Below are positions 44,995-54,016 of a stretch of 64,000 nt of DNA, in pieces. Numbering within the stretch: position 1 is the first letter of the stretch; every line of letters starts with the position of its first letter. The notes beneath the pieces were generated by a model. It ran no database searches and was not told where the DNA came from. It saw nothing but the letters and a program-made list of their open reading frames with translations. A program made the translations under genes and the position numbers. The stretch is from Sphingopyxis microcysteis (lineage in GTDB: Bacteria > Pseudomonadota > Alphaproteobacteria > Sphingomonadales > Sphingomonadaceae). The stretch spans positions 62,001-126,000 of the forward strand of contig NZ_JAANYY010000002.1 in assembly GCF_012274265.1 (NCBI RefSeq), in the 5' to 3' direction.

Positions 44995-47203
44995 ATGAAG
45001 TTCGATACCCCCGCCACGACCAACCCGATCGACCAGCTGAAAGTGGTCGGCAAACCCACCAACCGCATCGATGGTCCGCTCAAGACGACGGGGCTCGCGC
45101 CCTATGCCTATGAACGGCACGATGTCGCGGCGAACCAGGCCTATGGCTATGTCGTCGGGTCGGCGATCGCCAAGGGGCGGATTGCGTCGATGAAGCTCGA
45201 CGAAGCGCGTGCCGCGCCCGGGGTGCTGGCGATCGTGACCGCCGACAATGCGGGCAAGCTGGGCAAGGGCAATTTCAACACCGCAAAGCTGCTCGGCGGT
45301 CCGGAGGTCGACCATTATCATCAGGCGATCGCGCTGGTGGTCGCCGAGACATTCGAACAGGCGCGCGCCGCAGCGGCGCTGGTGCGGGTCGAATATGCGC
45401 GCGGCAAGGGAGCGTTCGAGCTGGCTGCCGCGCTGGGCAGCGCGGTCAAGCCGCCGCCGTCCTTCGGGACCGAGGCGGACAGCAGCGTCGGCGATTTTGC
45501 GGGCGCCTTTGCCGCGGCGCCGGTGCAACTCGACACCCGCTACACCACCCCCGACCATGCCCATGCGATGATGGAGCCGCACGCGTCGATCGCCGCCTGG
45601 AGCGGCGACAAGCTGACGCTGTGGACGTCGAACCAGATGATCGCCTGGTCGGTGGGCGACATGGCGAAAACGCTGGGCATCCCGAGGGAGAATATCCGTC
45701 TCGATTCGCCCTATGTCGGCGGCGGATTCGGCGGCAAGCTGTTCATTCGCGCCGATGCGCTGCTCGCGGCGCTCGGCGCCAAGGCGGCGGCGCGGCCGGT
45801 CAAGGTCGCGCTGCCGCGCGCCTTCATGTTCAACAATACGCCGCACCGCCCGGCGACAATCCAGCGAATCCGGATCGGCGCGACCGCCGATGGCAAGATC
45901 ACCGCGATCGGTCACGAAAGCTGGTCGGGCGATTTGCCCGGCGGCGGCCCCGAAACCGCGGTCGGGCAAACGCGCCTGCTGTACGCGGGCGCGAACCGGA
46001 TGACCGCGATGCGGCTCGCGGTGCTCGATTTGCCGGAAGGCAATGCGATGCGCGCGCCGGGCGAAGCACCCGGGATGATGGCGCTCGAAGTCGCGGTCGA
46101 CGAGATGGCGGAAAAATTGGGTCTCGATCCGATCCGGTTCCGCATCATCAACGACACCCAGGTCGATCCCGAAAAAGCCGAGCCGTCCCTTTTCGCAGCG
46201 CCAGCTCAACGAATGCATGACAATCGGTGCCGACAAATTCGGCTGGGCCAAGCGCAGCACGACACCGGGGGCGAGCCGCGATGGCCAATGGCTGGTCGGC
46301 ATGGGGGTCGCCGCGGCGTTCCGCAACAACCTCAACGGCCCGTCGGCGGCGCGCGTGCGGCTCGACAGATCGGGCGTGGTGACGGTCGAAACCGACATGA
46401 CCGATATCGGCACCGGCACCTACACGATCATCGCCCAGACCGCCGCCGAAATGATGGGCCTGCCGCTCGACAAGGTGGTCGTGAAGCTTGGCGATTCGGC
46501 GTTCCCGGTGTCGGCCGGATCGGGCGGCCAGTGGGGTGCGAACAGCTCGACCGCCGGCGTCTATGCCGCGTGCGTCAAGCTGCGCGAGGCGGTGGCGCAA
46601 AAGCTCGGCATGAACCCGGTCGATGCGGTGTTCGCCGACGGCAAGGTCAAGGCGGGACGGCAGAGCGTGGCGCTGGGCGACGCGGCCAAGGACGGCGAAA
46701 TCGTCGCCGAGGACAAGATGGATTATGGCGATCTTGCCGAAAAATATCAGCAATCGACCTTTGGTGCGCATTTTGTCGAGGTCGGGGTTCATGCCGCGAC
46801 CGGCGAAATCCGCATCCGCCGTATGCTTGCGGTGTGCGCCGCGGGGCGCATCCTCAACCCAAAGGCGGCGCGCAGCCAGGTGATCGGCGCGATGACGATG
46901 GGGGCGGGGTCGGCGCTGATGGAGGAACTTGCGGTCGACAAGCGCTTCGGCTTTTTCGTCAATCACGACCTCGCCGGGTACGAAGTACCGGTCCATGCCG
47001 ACATCCCGCATCAGGAGGTGATCTTCCTCGACGAAACCGATCCGACAACGTCGCCGATGAAGGCAAAGGGCGTCGGCGAACTCGGCATCTGCGGGGTCGG
47101 GGCGGCGGTCGCCAACGCGGTTTACAACGCCACAGGCATCCGCACCCGCAACTATCCGATCACCCTCGACAAGCTGCTCGACAAGCTGCCCGCGGCCGCG
47201 TGA
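44995..47203 (+). pseudogene. paoC: Aldehyde oxidoreductase molybdenum subunit (PaoC-like), interrupted by a frameshift
   Basis: Residues 1-393 are read from ATG 44995 with PaoC features: VVGKPTNRIDGPLKTTGLAP, MMEPHASIAAW, GGGFGGKLFIRADALLAAL and RAPGEAPGMMALEVAVDEMA. At 46172-46176 a run of five A shifts the frame. The correct continuation (RPFSQRQLNECMTIGADKFG, then GQWLVGMGVAAAFRNN, GSGGQWGANSSTAG, KGVGELGICGVGAAVANAV) is in the next frame and ends at 47203. Removing one A gives one 735-residue protein with all domains. As written, the gene would make a chimeric product that stays open in the wrong frame to 47211. Confidence 0.85.
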
Positions 47204-47217
47204 CTGGCTGAACCGAA

Positions 47218-47248
47218 AAGGGCTCCGCCGCATAACGGCGGAGCCCTT
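47218..47248 (+). terminator. Perfect hairpin after paoC
   Basis: AAGGGCTCCGCCG and CGGCGGAGCCCTT pair perfectly over a 5-base CATAA loop, 15 bases past the correct paoC stop. An A run precedes it on the plus strand (giving T after it on the minus strand). It may serve both the pao operon and the convergent LuxR gene. Confidence 0.75.
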
Positions 47249-47458
47249 CCAGGCCGCACACGATGATGAGGACCCTCGCCCTGCCGTTCGGGGTCGCGTC
47301 GAACGACAGGAATTTTTTGGGCCCGACCCCTTCGACGCATCGCGGGTCGTCCGGAACGAATCCAGCGCGATGCGGCCGAAGGGATGGCCCCCCTTAGTCC
47401 TTGCAAATGGACCCTTATTTCGGCGGTATGATGCGATCATCCCCCTGTTGGGGGATGG

Positions 47459-48565
47459 TCAACTTAAGATCGGCGCCAGCAGCCGCATCAATGCCGCTTC
47501 GCTGTCGACGCCGCATTTCAGATAGATTTGCTTGATCTGCCCGCGCAGCGTTTCGGCCGTCACGCCGCGTTCCGCCGCGATCCGGGCACGCGGTTTGCCT
47601 TCGAACAGGCGCACCGCGATATCGGCTTCGGCGGGGCTCAGACGGTAGATCGCGCTCAGATACTGGGTCACCCCGGCGCGATCGCGCCGTGGGCCGTTGG
47701 CGATCAGGATCGCATGCGGCAATTTGCCGAGCGACCATTCGCGTTCGGGCAGACGAAAGCCTTCGATCATCAGCGGCGGGCGGTTCTCGGCGGTGATGAT
47801 TTGCGTCCGCATATGGTCGAGGCCGCCGTCCGCGGTCAGCGCCTGGACGGTCTGGCGCAGGGTGAAGGGGGCGCCCGGCGCATCGATCGACCGCCCCGCC
47901 ACCCGGACGTCGCCCGCCGCCAGCATGGCGTCGGCGCCGATGCTGTGGGCGAGCAACTGACCGCGCACGTCGATGATGAAAGCGCTGACCTGGATCGCGT
48001 CGAAGGCGCCGGCCAGCAGCTTGGCCTGCTCGCCCTCCAGCTTTTCCTGCAAGCGCACGGCGCGCCGCGCCGCCTTGGCGCCGCTGGCAAAAATCTTGCG
48101 CTGCGCGGCGGTCGTCCGCCCGTCCTTGCGATCGCGCAAGGTCGCGAGGCCGACGATCCCGAAATTGTCGATCACCAAATTGGTCTGGCATCCAAAGGGA
48201 ATGCCGATTTCTTCGCACCAGTCGAGATAGTCGGACGAGGCAAGCTGCGGGATGACCTGATCGTAATGTTCTTCGAACAGGACCGGATCGTAAAAACCGC
48301 GCTCGATGTGGCGGTTGGAAGCGGCGACGCGGAAGTTGTGGGTTTCGGCACCCCAGCCGCTGACGGCGAAATGATCGATCAGATCGGTGCTGAAGTTGGT
48401 GACGATGTTGAACGGAATCTCGCGCGCGCCGCCGACGCCGATCAGCTGGCCGTGTCCCGAACCTGTCTGGCTGGCGAGCGCGTCGAGCGCGCCCAGCCAC
48501 ATGTCAGGCTGCAACGCCGCCTGCATGAATATTTCGTCCCAATCCGGGTCCGCCCGCTGCCCCAT
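47459..48565 (-). CDS. LuxR-family transcriptional regulator
   Basis: The product has 368 residues. The C-terminal 65 residues are a LuxR-type HTH (YRLSPAEADIAVRLFEGKPR, ARIAAERGVTAETLRGQIKQ, IYLKCGVDSEAALMRLLAPI). The first 290 residues are a GAF/PAS-like sensory part without recognisable receiver domain or signal peptide. This matches a large group of sphingomonad regulators of unknown ligand. ATG 48565 opens MGQRADPDWDE. It converges on the pao operon and does not share a promoter with it, so a regulatory link is uncertain. Confidence 0.85.
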   Translation of the reverse strand: MGQRADPDWDEIFMQAALQPDMWLGALDALASQTGSGHGQLIGVGGAREIPFNIVTNFSTDLIDHFAVSGWGAETHNFRVAASNRHIERGFYDPVLFEEHYDQVIPQLASSDYLDWCEEIGIPFGCQTNLVIDNFGIVGLATLRDRKDGRTTAAQRKIFASGAKAARRAVRLQEKLEGEQAKLLAGAFDAIQVSAFIIDVRGQLLAHSIGADAMLAAGDVRVAGRSIDAPGAPFTLRQTVQALTADGGLDHMRTQIITAENRPPLMIEGFRLPEREWSLGKLPHAILIANGPRRDRAGVTQYLSAIYRLSPAEADIAVRLFEGKPRARIAAERGVTAETLRGQIKQIYLKCGVDSEAALMRLLAPILS

Positions 48566-48757
48566 TGCGTCTGTCGCTTGCCCAATCGTGCCCCAATTTC
48601 ACGTGGTGTCGCCCAAGTTTATGACAAAAGCCAATGTATTAACTTTAAAAAAGTTGAATTCGGCCTTGCTTGGGCCGCGTCGGCGCGGGCGGGAGCGATA
48701 GGCGCTATCCGTTCATATGGAACAGGCGGGCGATGCGCGCAGTGCCACAACTGCTTG

Positions 48758-48833
<76 letters not shown>

Positions 48834-48908
48834 GCTCGCGTTCCCCTAAGCATTTTTTCGGTGGATGGAAACAGCGGACATCGCACCGATGCCGAGGGCG
48901 ACAAATCG

Positions 48909-49781
48909 TCAGACGATGCCAAAGGTCCAGCCCTCGGTCCTGGCGAGCGCTTCGGTGAGCGGCGCGGGCGACCAGCACGCACCTTCGCCCGCGACGGCGC
49001 GCAGCCAGGCGGCGGTCATCAGGGCGTCGCTGGGATGATCGCTGATCGGCCCGGTCACCCCGACCGGGGGCGAGCCCAGCGCCGCCAAGGCCGCGTCGAG
49101 CGCGGCGCCGTCGCGGATCTTGCTGCGGCCCGCCGCGATCCCGGCTGCGCGCGCCGCGACGCCGGTGTAGATTTCGACGAGCAATGGACCGCTGCCGGGT
49201 ACAGGATCGAGGGGCCACAGCGGCAGGGCGGGGTGCAAGCGGTGAAGCAGCCGCATCCCCGCAAGGCTTGCCTTGCCGACCTGCGCCGCGCCGACCAGGT
49301 TGAAATTGCTGACGCTCGCCGCCTGCCGGGTCGCGCGCTGATGCTGCTCGACGACGCGCAGCCGTCCCGCGCCCGGGGCGAACAGGTCGCCGACGTCGCC
49401 GCGCGCGTGGCGGAAATGTCGGCGGGCGTCGCGGTGGCTCAGGAATCCGTCGATCTGATAATGCAGGTCGGACCGCGTCAGCCGCTCAACGAGTGCCCAC
49501 AACGCGGGCAGGTTGTTCGGGCTCAAGTCCCACTGCGGAAAATAGGCGTCGCAATCGGCAAAGGCGAATGCCGCCGAAAAGTCGAAACCGATCAGCATGT
49601 CGGCGCGCGATGCGGCGACATGCTGCAACCATGCCAGGATTTCGGCGCGCGACCAGATATGGCCGGGACGCACCAGTTGGGGCGCGCCGGTGCCGCTCGC
49701 CACCGCCAGCGCGATCCCGCGCTGCCGGGGTCCGCGCGCGCCCGACCAGTCGAGGGCTGCAAAGTGGGCGAAGCGGCGCAT
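48909..49781 (-). CDS. Hypothetical protein, possible RNase H-fold (DUF429-like)
   Basis: The product has 290 residues without signal or membrane span. Several short segments resemble an RNase H-like fold as in DUF429: AALDWSGARGPRQ at the start, LIGFDFSAAFAFADCDAY near residue 65, PLLVEIYTGVAARAAGI near residue 198 and DHPSDALMTAAWLRAVAG near residue 250. The acidic residues in these could form a metal site. The family assignment is tentative. It is divergent from the NifU gene. Confidence 0.55.
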   Translation of the reverse strand: MRRFAHFAALDWSGARGPRQRGIALAVASGTGAPQLVRPGHIWSRAEILAWLQHVAASRADMLIGFDFSAAFAFADCDAYFPQWDLSPNNLPALWALVERLTRSDLHYQIDGFLSHRDARRHFRHARGDVGDLFAPGAGRLRVVEQHQRATRQAASVSNFNLVGAAQVGKASLAGMRLLHRLHPALPLWPLDPVPGSGPLLVEIYTGVAARAAGIAAGRSKIRDGAALDAALAALGSPPVGVTGPISDHPSDALMTAAWLRAVAGEGACWSPAPLTEALARTEGWTFGIV

Positions 49782-49843
49782 GCGCTACGTTTAGCGCGGC
49801 CAATCGGCTTGCACAAAGCGCGATGGCGTCCCACATGCACCCC

Positions 49844-50419
49844 ATGCTGATCGAAACCGAATCGACGCCCAATCCCGCGACGCTCAAATTCTTGCCCGGC
49901 CAGGCGGTGATGACATCGGGAACCCGTGACTTTGCCAGCCCCGAAGAGGCCGAGGCGTCGCCGCTGGCGAGCGCGCTGTTTTCGCTGGGCGATGTGACCG
50001 GCGTATTCTTTGGCAGCGATTTCGTGTCGGTCACCGCGGCGCCGGACGTTGGCTGGAGCGACCTGAAGCCCGATGTGCTAGGCATTTTGATGGATCATTT
50101 CCTTGCCGGTGTGCCGCTGTTCAACGTCGTCAGCGCCGACTTTGCCGTGCCGCCCGAGGATGGCGCCGACTTTGCCGACGATCCCGCCGATGCCGACATC
50201 ATCGAACAGATCAAGGAACTGATCGAAACGCGCGTGCGTCCCGCGGTCGCCAACGACGGCGGCGACATCGTCTATCGGGGTTTTGACAAGGGCAATGTGT
50301 ATCTGAAGCTGCAGGGCGCCTGCGCCGGTTGCCCCTCCTCGTCGGCGACGCTCAAGAACGGCATCGAATCGCTCTTGAAACATTATGTTCCCGAGGTAAC
50401 GGCGGTTCACGCCGTCTGA
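49844..50419 (+). CDS. NifU-family iron-sulfur scaffold protein
   Basis: The product has 191 residues. The N-terminal part is the Scaffold/Nfu-N domain (LIETESTPNPATLKFLPGQ, FSLGDVTGVFFGSDFVSVT); the C-terminal domain is NifU-like with the cluster motif CAGCPSSSATLKNGIESLLK. Proteins of this type carry and pass on Fe-S clusters. ATG 49844 is used; ATG 49835 and 49823 would add short N-terminal extensions. It is followed by the RutE-like reductase gene after 26 bases. Confidence 0.93.
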   Translation: MLIETESTPNPATLKFLPGQAVMTSGTRDFASPEEAEASPLASALFSLGDVTGVFFGSDFVSVTAAPDVGWSDLKPDVLGILMDHFLAGVPLFNVVSADFAVPPEDGADFADDPADADIIEQIKELIETRVRPAVANDGGDIVYRGFDKGNVYLKLQGACAGCPSSSATLKNGIESLLKHYVPEVTAVHAV

Positions 50420-50445
50420 CCCATTTTCCACCGAGGAGTTAGCCC

Positions 50446-51039
50446 ATGAGCGAGCCGCTATCCGACAGCGCCCTCGACCAGCTGTTTCGTACCGCGCGCA
50501 CCTATAACGGCTATCTCGACCGGCCCGTTTCCGACGCGCAGTTGCACGCGATCTGGGATCTGATGAAATTTGGTCCGACCAGCGCCAATTGCCTGCCGGC
50601 GCGGATCATCTGGTGCACGTCGGACGCCGCGAAGCAAAAGCTTGCCGCGCTGGCGATGCCCGCCAATGCGGAAAAGATCCTCGCCGCGCCGGTCACCGCG
50701 ATCATCGGCATGGACCTTGAATTCTACGAGAATCTGCCCGAACTTTTCCCGCACACCGATGCCCGCAGCTGGTTCGTCGGCAATGACGAGCTGGCGAAAG
50801 CGACGGCGTTTCGCAATTCCAGCCTCCAAGGCGCCTACTTCATTCTGGCTGCGCGCGCGCTGGGTCTCGACACCGGCGCGATGTCGGGTTTCAACAATGC
50901 CGCGGTCGATGAAGCCTTTTTTGCCGATCAGCCGAGCGTGAAGAGCAACTTCATCTCGACGCTTGGCTATGGCGATCCGGCGACGATCTTCGAGCGCAGC
51001 CCGCGTCCGGATTTCGATCGCTTCAATCGTATCGCCTGA
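50446..51039 (+). CDS. Nitroreductase-family protein, RutE-like (malonic semialdehyde reductase)
   Basis: The product has 197 residues and belongs to the FMN-dependent nitroreductase fold. Supporting segments: TARTYNGYLDRPVSDAQL, MKFGPTSANCLPARIIW, RNSSLQGAYFILAARALGLD and SNFISTLGYGDPA. The subgroup includes RutE/YdfG-like reductases of malonic semialdehyde. The rut pathway genes are absent here, so the physiological substrate is uncertain. It is co-directional with the NifU gene upstream and tsaB downstream. Confidence 0.85.
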   Translation: MSEPLSDSALDQLFRTARTYNGYLDRPVSDAQLHAIWDLMKFGPTSANCLPARIIWCTSDAAKQKLAALAMPANAEKILAAPVTAIIGMDLEFYENLPELFPHTDARSWFVGNDELAKATAFRNSSLQGAYFILAARALGLDTGAMSGFNNAAVDEAFFADQPSVKSNFISTLGYGDPATIFERSPRPDFDRFNRIA

Positions 51040-51058
51040 GCCGGAATTTCCGGGCCAT

Positions 51059-51676
51059 ATGCGCCAGTTGGTGATCGATTCGGCTAGCGAGGCCTGTTCG
51101 GTGGCGCTGATCGAGGGCACGGATATTGTCGATTTTCGCCACGCCGTGATCGGCCGCGGCCACGCCGAGCGGCTGGTACCGCTGATCGCCGAGCTCGTCG
51201 TTGGCGGCAAGGCCGACGCGATCGCCGTCGGCTGCGGGCCGGGCAGCTTTGCCGGGGTGCGCATCGGCGTGGCCGCGGCGCGTGGGCTGGCCCTGGGCTG
51301 GCAGGTTCCGGTGCAAGGCTTTTCGACGCTGGCGCTGGTGGCCGCGGCCGCGGCTGACGCGATCGCCGCAGCGGGTGGTGCGCTCGTCGTGATGGAGGGC
51401 GGGCACGGGCAATGGTTCGTCCAGCCGTTTGCCGCCGACCTGTCGCCGCGCGCCGATCTTCGCTCGCTGCTGCCGGGCGCCGCCGCGGCGCTCGCCGACG
51501 AACTGATCGTGGGCAACCGCGCCGAACAATTTGTCGCGCTTCGGGGCAGCGGCCGCGCGCTCGCGACGCTGCCCGATGCGCGCGCTTTCGTGCACCTGCC
51601 ACGCGCGGCGCTGCTCGATCAGCCCAGCCCGATCTATGGCCGCGCGCCCGACGCCAAGCCGATGGCGACGGCATGA
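51059..51676 (+). CDS. tsaB: tRNA threonylcarbamoyladenosine biosynthesis protein TsaB
   Basis: TsaB works with TsaD and TsaE to put threonylcarbamoyl on A37 of ANN-decoding tRNAs. The 205-residue product starts MRQLVIDSASEACSVALIEG and includes HAERLVPLIAEL and the GCGPGSFAGVRIGVAAARGL segment. The sequence fits the shorter C-terminus of alphaproteobacterial TsaB. ATG 51059 begins 20 bases after the RutE-like gene stop. rimI overlaps its end by 4 bases. Confidence 0.93.
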   Translation: MRQLVIDSASEACSVALIEGTDIVDFRHAVIGRGHAERLVPLIAELVVGGKADAIAVGCGPGSFAGVRIGVAAARGLALGWQVPVQGFSTLALVAAAAADAIAAAGGALVVMEGGHGQWFVQPFAADLSPRADLRSLLPGAAAALADELIVGNRAEQFVALRGSGRALATLPDARAFVHLPRAALLDQPSPIYGRAPDAKPMATA

Positions 51677-52155
51677 CCGGCGACATCTGCCTCGCCACCG
51701 CCCGCGTGGCGGATCTGGCCGCGGTGATGCGGGTGATGGATGCCGCTTTCGAGCCGGCCTATGGCGAAGCGTGGAGCGGCGCGCAGTTGCTCACCTTGTT
51801 CGCCTTGCCGTCGGCGCGCGTTTGCCTTGCGTGGGACGGCGACCAGCCCTGCGGCTTTTCGGCGGCGCGGATCGCCGGACCCGAAAGCGAGCTGCTGCTG
51901 CTCGCGGTCGACCCGGCCTGGCGCGGCCGCGGGATCGGCAGATTGTTGATGCAGGACTGGCAGGCCTGGGCCGCGGCGCAAGGCGCCGATGACTATTTTC
52001 TGGAAATGCGCGCCGATAATGACGCGGTGCATTTATATTCGCGCAGCGGATTTTCGGAAGTCGGTCGGCGGGCCGCTTATTATCGCGGTCAAGACGGCAA
52101 GATGCGCGATGCGATTACGATGCGGCGAACATCGCCGGTAACCGGTAGCAACTGA
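51673..52155 (+). CDS. rimI: Ribosomal-protein-alanine N-acetyltransferase
   Basis: RimI acetylates the N-terminus of ribosomal protein S18. The 160-residue GNAT protein shows the acetyl-CoA motif near residue 80 (ELLLLAVDPAWRGRGIGRLL) and the C-terminal strand with EMRADNDAVHLYSRSGFSEV. Position next to tsaB is standard. ATG 51673 overlaps the tsaB stop. The mucR-type gene follows after 107 bases with its own promoter region. Confidence 0.93.
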   Translation: MTGDICLATARVADLAAVMRVMDAAFEPAYGEAWSGAQLLTLFALPSARVCLAWDGDQPCGFSAARIAGPESELLLLAVDPAWRGRGIGRLLMQDWQAWAAAQGADDYFLEMRADNDAVHLYSRSGFSEVGRRAAYYRGQDGKMRDAITMRRTSPVTGSN

Positions 52156-52262
52156 TCGGTTGTTGCGCGATCGTGCGCAAAGTGGCAACATTGTAATTGG
52201 CGCAACAGGAATTCCAATGTTCGCTGTCCAGCTTCTGGGTCAAAACAATAAGGAATAGTCTC

Positions 52263-52697
52263 ATGTCCGACCAAAATGATACCAGCGAAATGCTCGTTAC
52301 ACTGACAGCCGACATCGTCGCCGCGCATGTCAGCAACAACAGCGTCGCGATTTCCGATCTTTCTTTGCTGATCAATAATGTCCACGCCGCGTTGACCGGT
52401 CTTGGCTCGACGCCGGTCGTCGAGGAAAAGTTGGTCCCCGCCGTATCGGTCCGCGCTTCGGTAAAACCCGACTTCATCATTTGCCTGGAAGACGGCAAGA
52501 AATTGAAGATGCTGCGCCGCCACCTGATGACGCATTATGGCATGACCCCGGACGATTATCGCACGAAATGGGGACTGCCCGCCGACTATCCGATGGTCGC
52601 GCCGAACTATGCCGAACGGCGCCGCGCGCTGGCGAAGGAAATCGGCCTTGGCACCAAGGGCCGTGGCGGCGGACGCAAGCGCAAGGTCAAAGCCTGA
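52263..52697 (+). CDS. MucR/Ros-family transcriptional regulator
   Basis: The product has 144 residues with the Ros/MucR zinc-finger region: PDFIICLEDGKKLKMLRRHL and MTHYGMTPDDYRTKWGLPAD, then YPMVAPNYAERRR. MucR proteins bind many AT-rich promoters and regulate envelope and cell-cycle genes. The single Cys (ICLEDG) is normal for MucR, which uses fewer zinc ligands than Ros. ATG 52263 opens the frame. It fits between rimI and fur as in many alphaproteobacteria. Confidence 0.93.
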   Translation: MSDQNDTSEMLVTLTADIVAAHVSNNSVAISDLSLLINNVHAALTGLGSTPVVEEKLVPAVSVRASVKPDFIICLEDGKKLKMLRRHLMTHYGMTPDDYRTKWGLPADYPMVAPNYAERRRALAKEIGLGTKGRGGGRKRKVKA

Positions 52698-52826
52698 CCC
52701 TTTGGGCATCGACTGATCGCGAGGAGAGGGGCGGTGCCGCGGGGTGCCGCCCTTGTCCTATCGCGGGGTCGCCCCTATACAGTCTGAATATAAAAGACGC
52801 GGCTGCATCTTGCAGGAAAGGCCAGC

Positions 52827-53252
52827 ATGTCCGGTACCATCGACCTTGAAGCCCTGTGCCACGAAAAGGGGCTGCGCATTACCGAGCAGCGTCGCATCAT
52901 CGCGCGCGTGATCTCGGATTCCGAAGATCATCCCGACGTCGAAACGCTGTACGAGCGCGCGTCGAAGATCGACAGCGGCATCTCGATCGCCACCGTCTAT
53001 CGCACCGTGCGCCTGTTCGAAGAGGCGGGAATTCTCGACCGCCACGATTTCGGCGACGGCCGTTCGCGCTACGAAGCCGCGCCCGAAGCGCATCACGATC
53101 ACCTGATCGATGTCGAAACGGGCAAGGTCATCGAATTCGTCGATCCCGAACTCGAAGCCTTGCAAAAGGTCATCGCCGAACGGCTGGGCTTCCGCCTCGT
53201 CGACCACCGCATGGAGCTTTATGGTGTCGCCATCGATCGCAAGCGCGACTGA
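52827..53252 (+). CDS. Fur-family transcriptional regulator
   Basis: The product has 141 residues with the winged helix (LRITEQRRIIARVISDSEDH, SIATVYRTVRLFEEAGILDR) and metal-binding His segment (EAHHDHLIDVETGKVIEFVD). The CxxC pair usually found after the His segment is absent, replaced by IDVETG, as in alphaproteobacterial Fur/Mur. It probably controls iron or manganese genes. plsC overlaps its end by 32 bases. Confidence 0.93.
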   Translation: MSGTIDLEALCHEKGLRITEQRRIIARVISDSEDHPDVETLYERASKIDSGISIATVYRTVRLFEEAGILDRHDFGDGRSRYEAAPEAHHDHLIDVETGKVIEFVDPELEALQKVIAERLGFRLVDHRMELYGVAIDRKRD

Positions 53253-54009
53253 TCGCGCTGCGATCACCTGGCGAACCGTCGCCCGCCTGACCCTGATGGT
53301 GCTGGCGCTGCTGTTCCTGATCGTCCCGCACCTGCTTTACCGTGCCGTGGGCCGGCCTTCGCCGATGGTCATGGCGTTCCTCAATGCGGTCGGCTGGATC
53401 GCCGGGCTGCGCATCCGGACCACCGGCACCCGGCTTCGCCGCGACGTCCTGTTCGTATCCAACCATGTCAGCTGGCTCGATATATTGGCGCTCGGCGGCG
53501 CCGCGCGCTCGGCCTTCGTGTCGAAAGCCGAGGTGAAAACGACCCCGCTCGTCGGCTGGCTCGCCGACCAGAACAGCACCATCTATGTCCAGCGCGAAGC
53601 GAAACGCGACATACACAGCCAGGCGAACAGCCTGCGCGACGCCCTCGCGCGCGGACGCCCGGTGACGCTGTTTCCCGAGGGTACGACCGGACCCGGCGAC
53701 GGGCTGCTGCCCTTCCGCGCCTCGCTGTTCCAGGCGATCATCCCGACGCCGCCCAATTTGCAGGTCCAGCCGGTGTTCCTCGATTATGGTTCGCAGGCAA
53801 ACGACATCGCCTGGCTCGACCCCGAATCGGGGCTCGATAATTTCAAGCGGCTGCTGGCGCGCAAGCGGCCGATTCCGCTGACGATCCATTATCTTGACCC
53901 GTTGCCCGACGAGGCCGAGCGCGACCGCAAGGCGATCAACGAGGCCGCACGCGCGGCGATAGCGGCCCGAATCGCGGCGACTTCCGCCGCGCCGCGGCAT
54001 CGCCTATAG
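53221..54009 (+). CDS. plsC: 1-acyl-sn-glycerol-3-phosphate acyltransferase
   Basis: PlsC adds the second acyl chain in phospholipid synthesis at the inner membrane. The 262-residue product has an N-terminal hydrophobic segment (VARLTLMVLALLFLIVPHLL), the acyltransferase box NHVSWLDILALGG and the second box FPEGTTGPGDGLLPFRASLF. ATG 53221 lies inside fur, so fur and plsC overlap by 32 bases. miaB follows 7 bases later. Confidence 0.9.
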   Translation: MVSPSIASATDRAAITWRTVARLTLMVLALLFLIVPHLLYRAVGRPSPMVMAFLNAVGWIAGLRIRTTGTRLRRDVLFVSNHVSWLDILALGGAARSAFVSKAEVKTTPLVGWLADQNSTIYVQREAKRDIHSQANSLRDALARGRPVTLFPEGTTGPGDGLLPFRASLFQAIIPTPPNLQVQPVFLDYGSQANDIAWLDPESGLDNFKRLLARKRPIPLTIHYLDPLPDEAERDRKAINEAARAAIAARIAATSAAPRHRL

Positions 54010-54016
54010 CGCGCCG

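Noticed and set aside
46172-46176. Programmed frameshifting in paoC
   Set aside because: The needed shift is +1, no stop codon or slippery hexamer typical for recoding is present, and the enzyme family is not known to use recoding.
43993-46419. An 808-residue open frame on the minus strand opposite the pao genes
   Set aside because: It is antisense to three recognisable genes, has a His/Arg/Asp-rich composition typical of shadow frames in GC-rich DNA, and shows no family features.
52495-52560. A missing first zinc Cys in the MucR-type regulator
   Set aside because: MucR proteins normally carry the ICLEDG form; it is not a defect.
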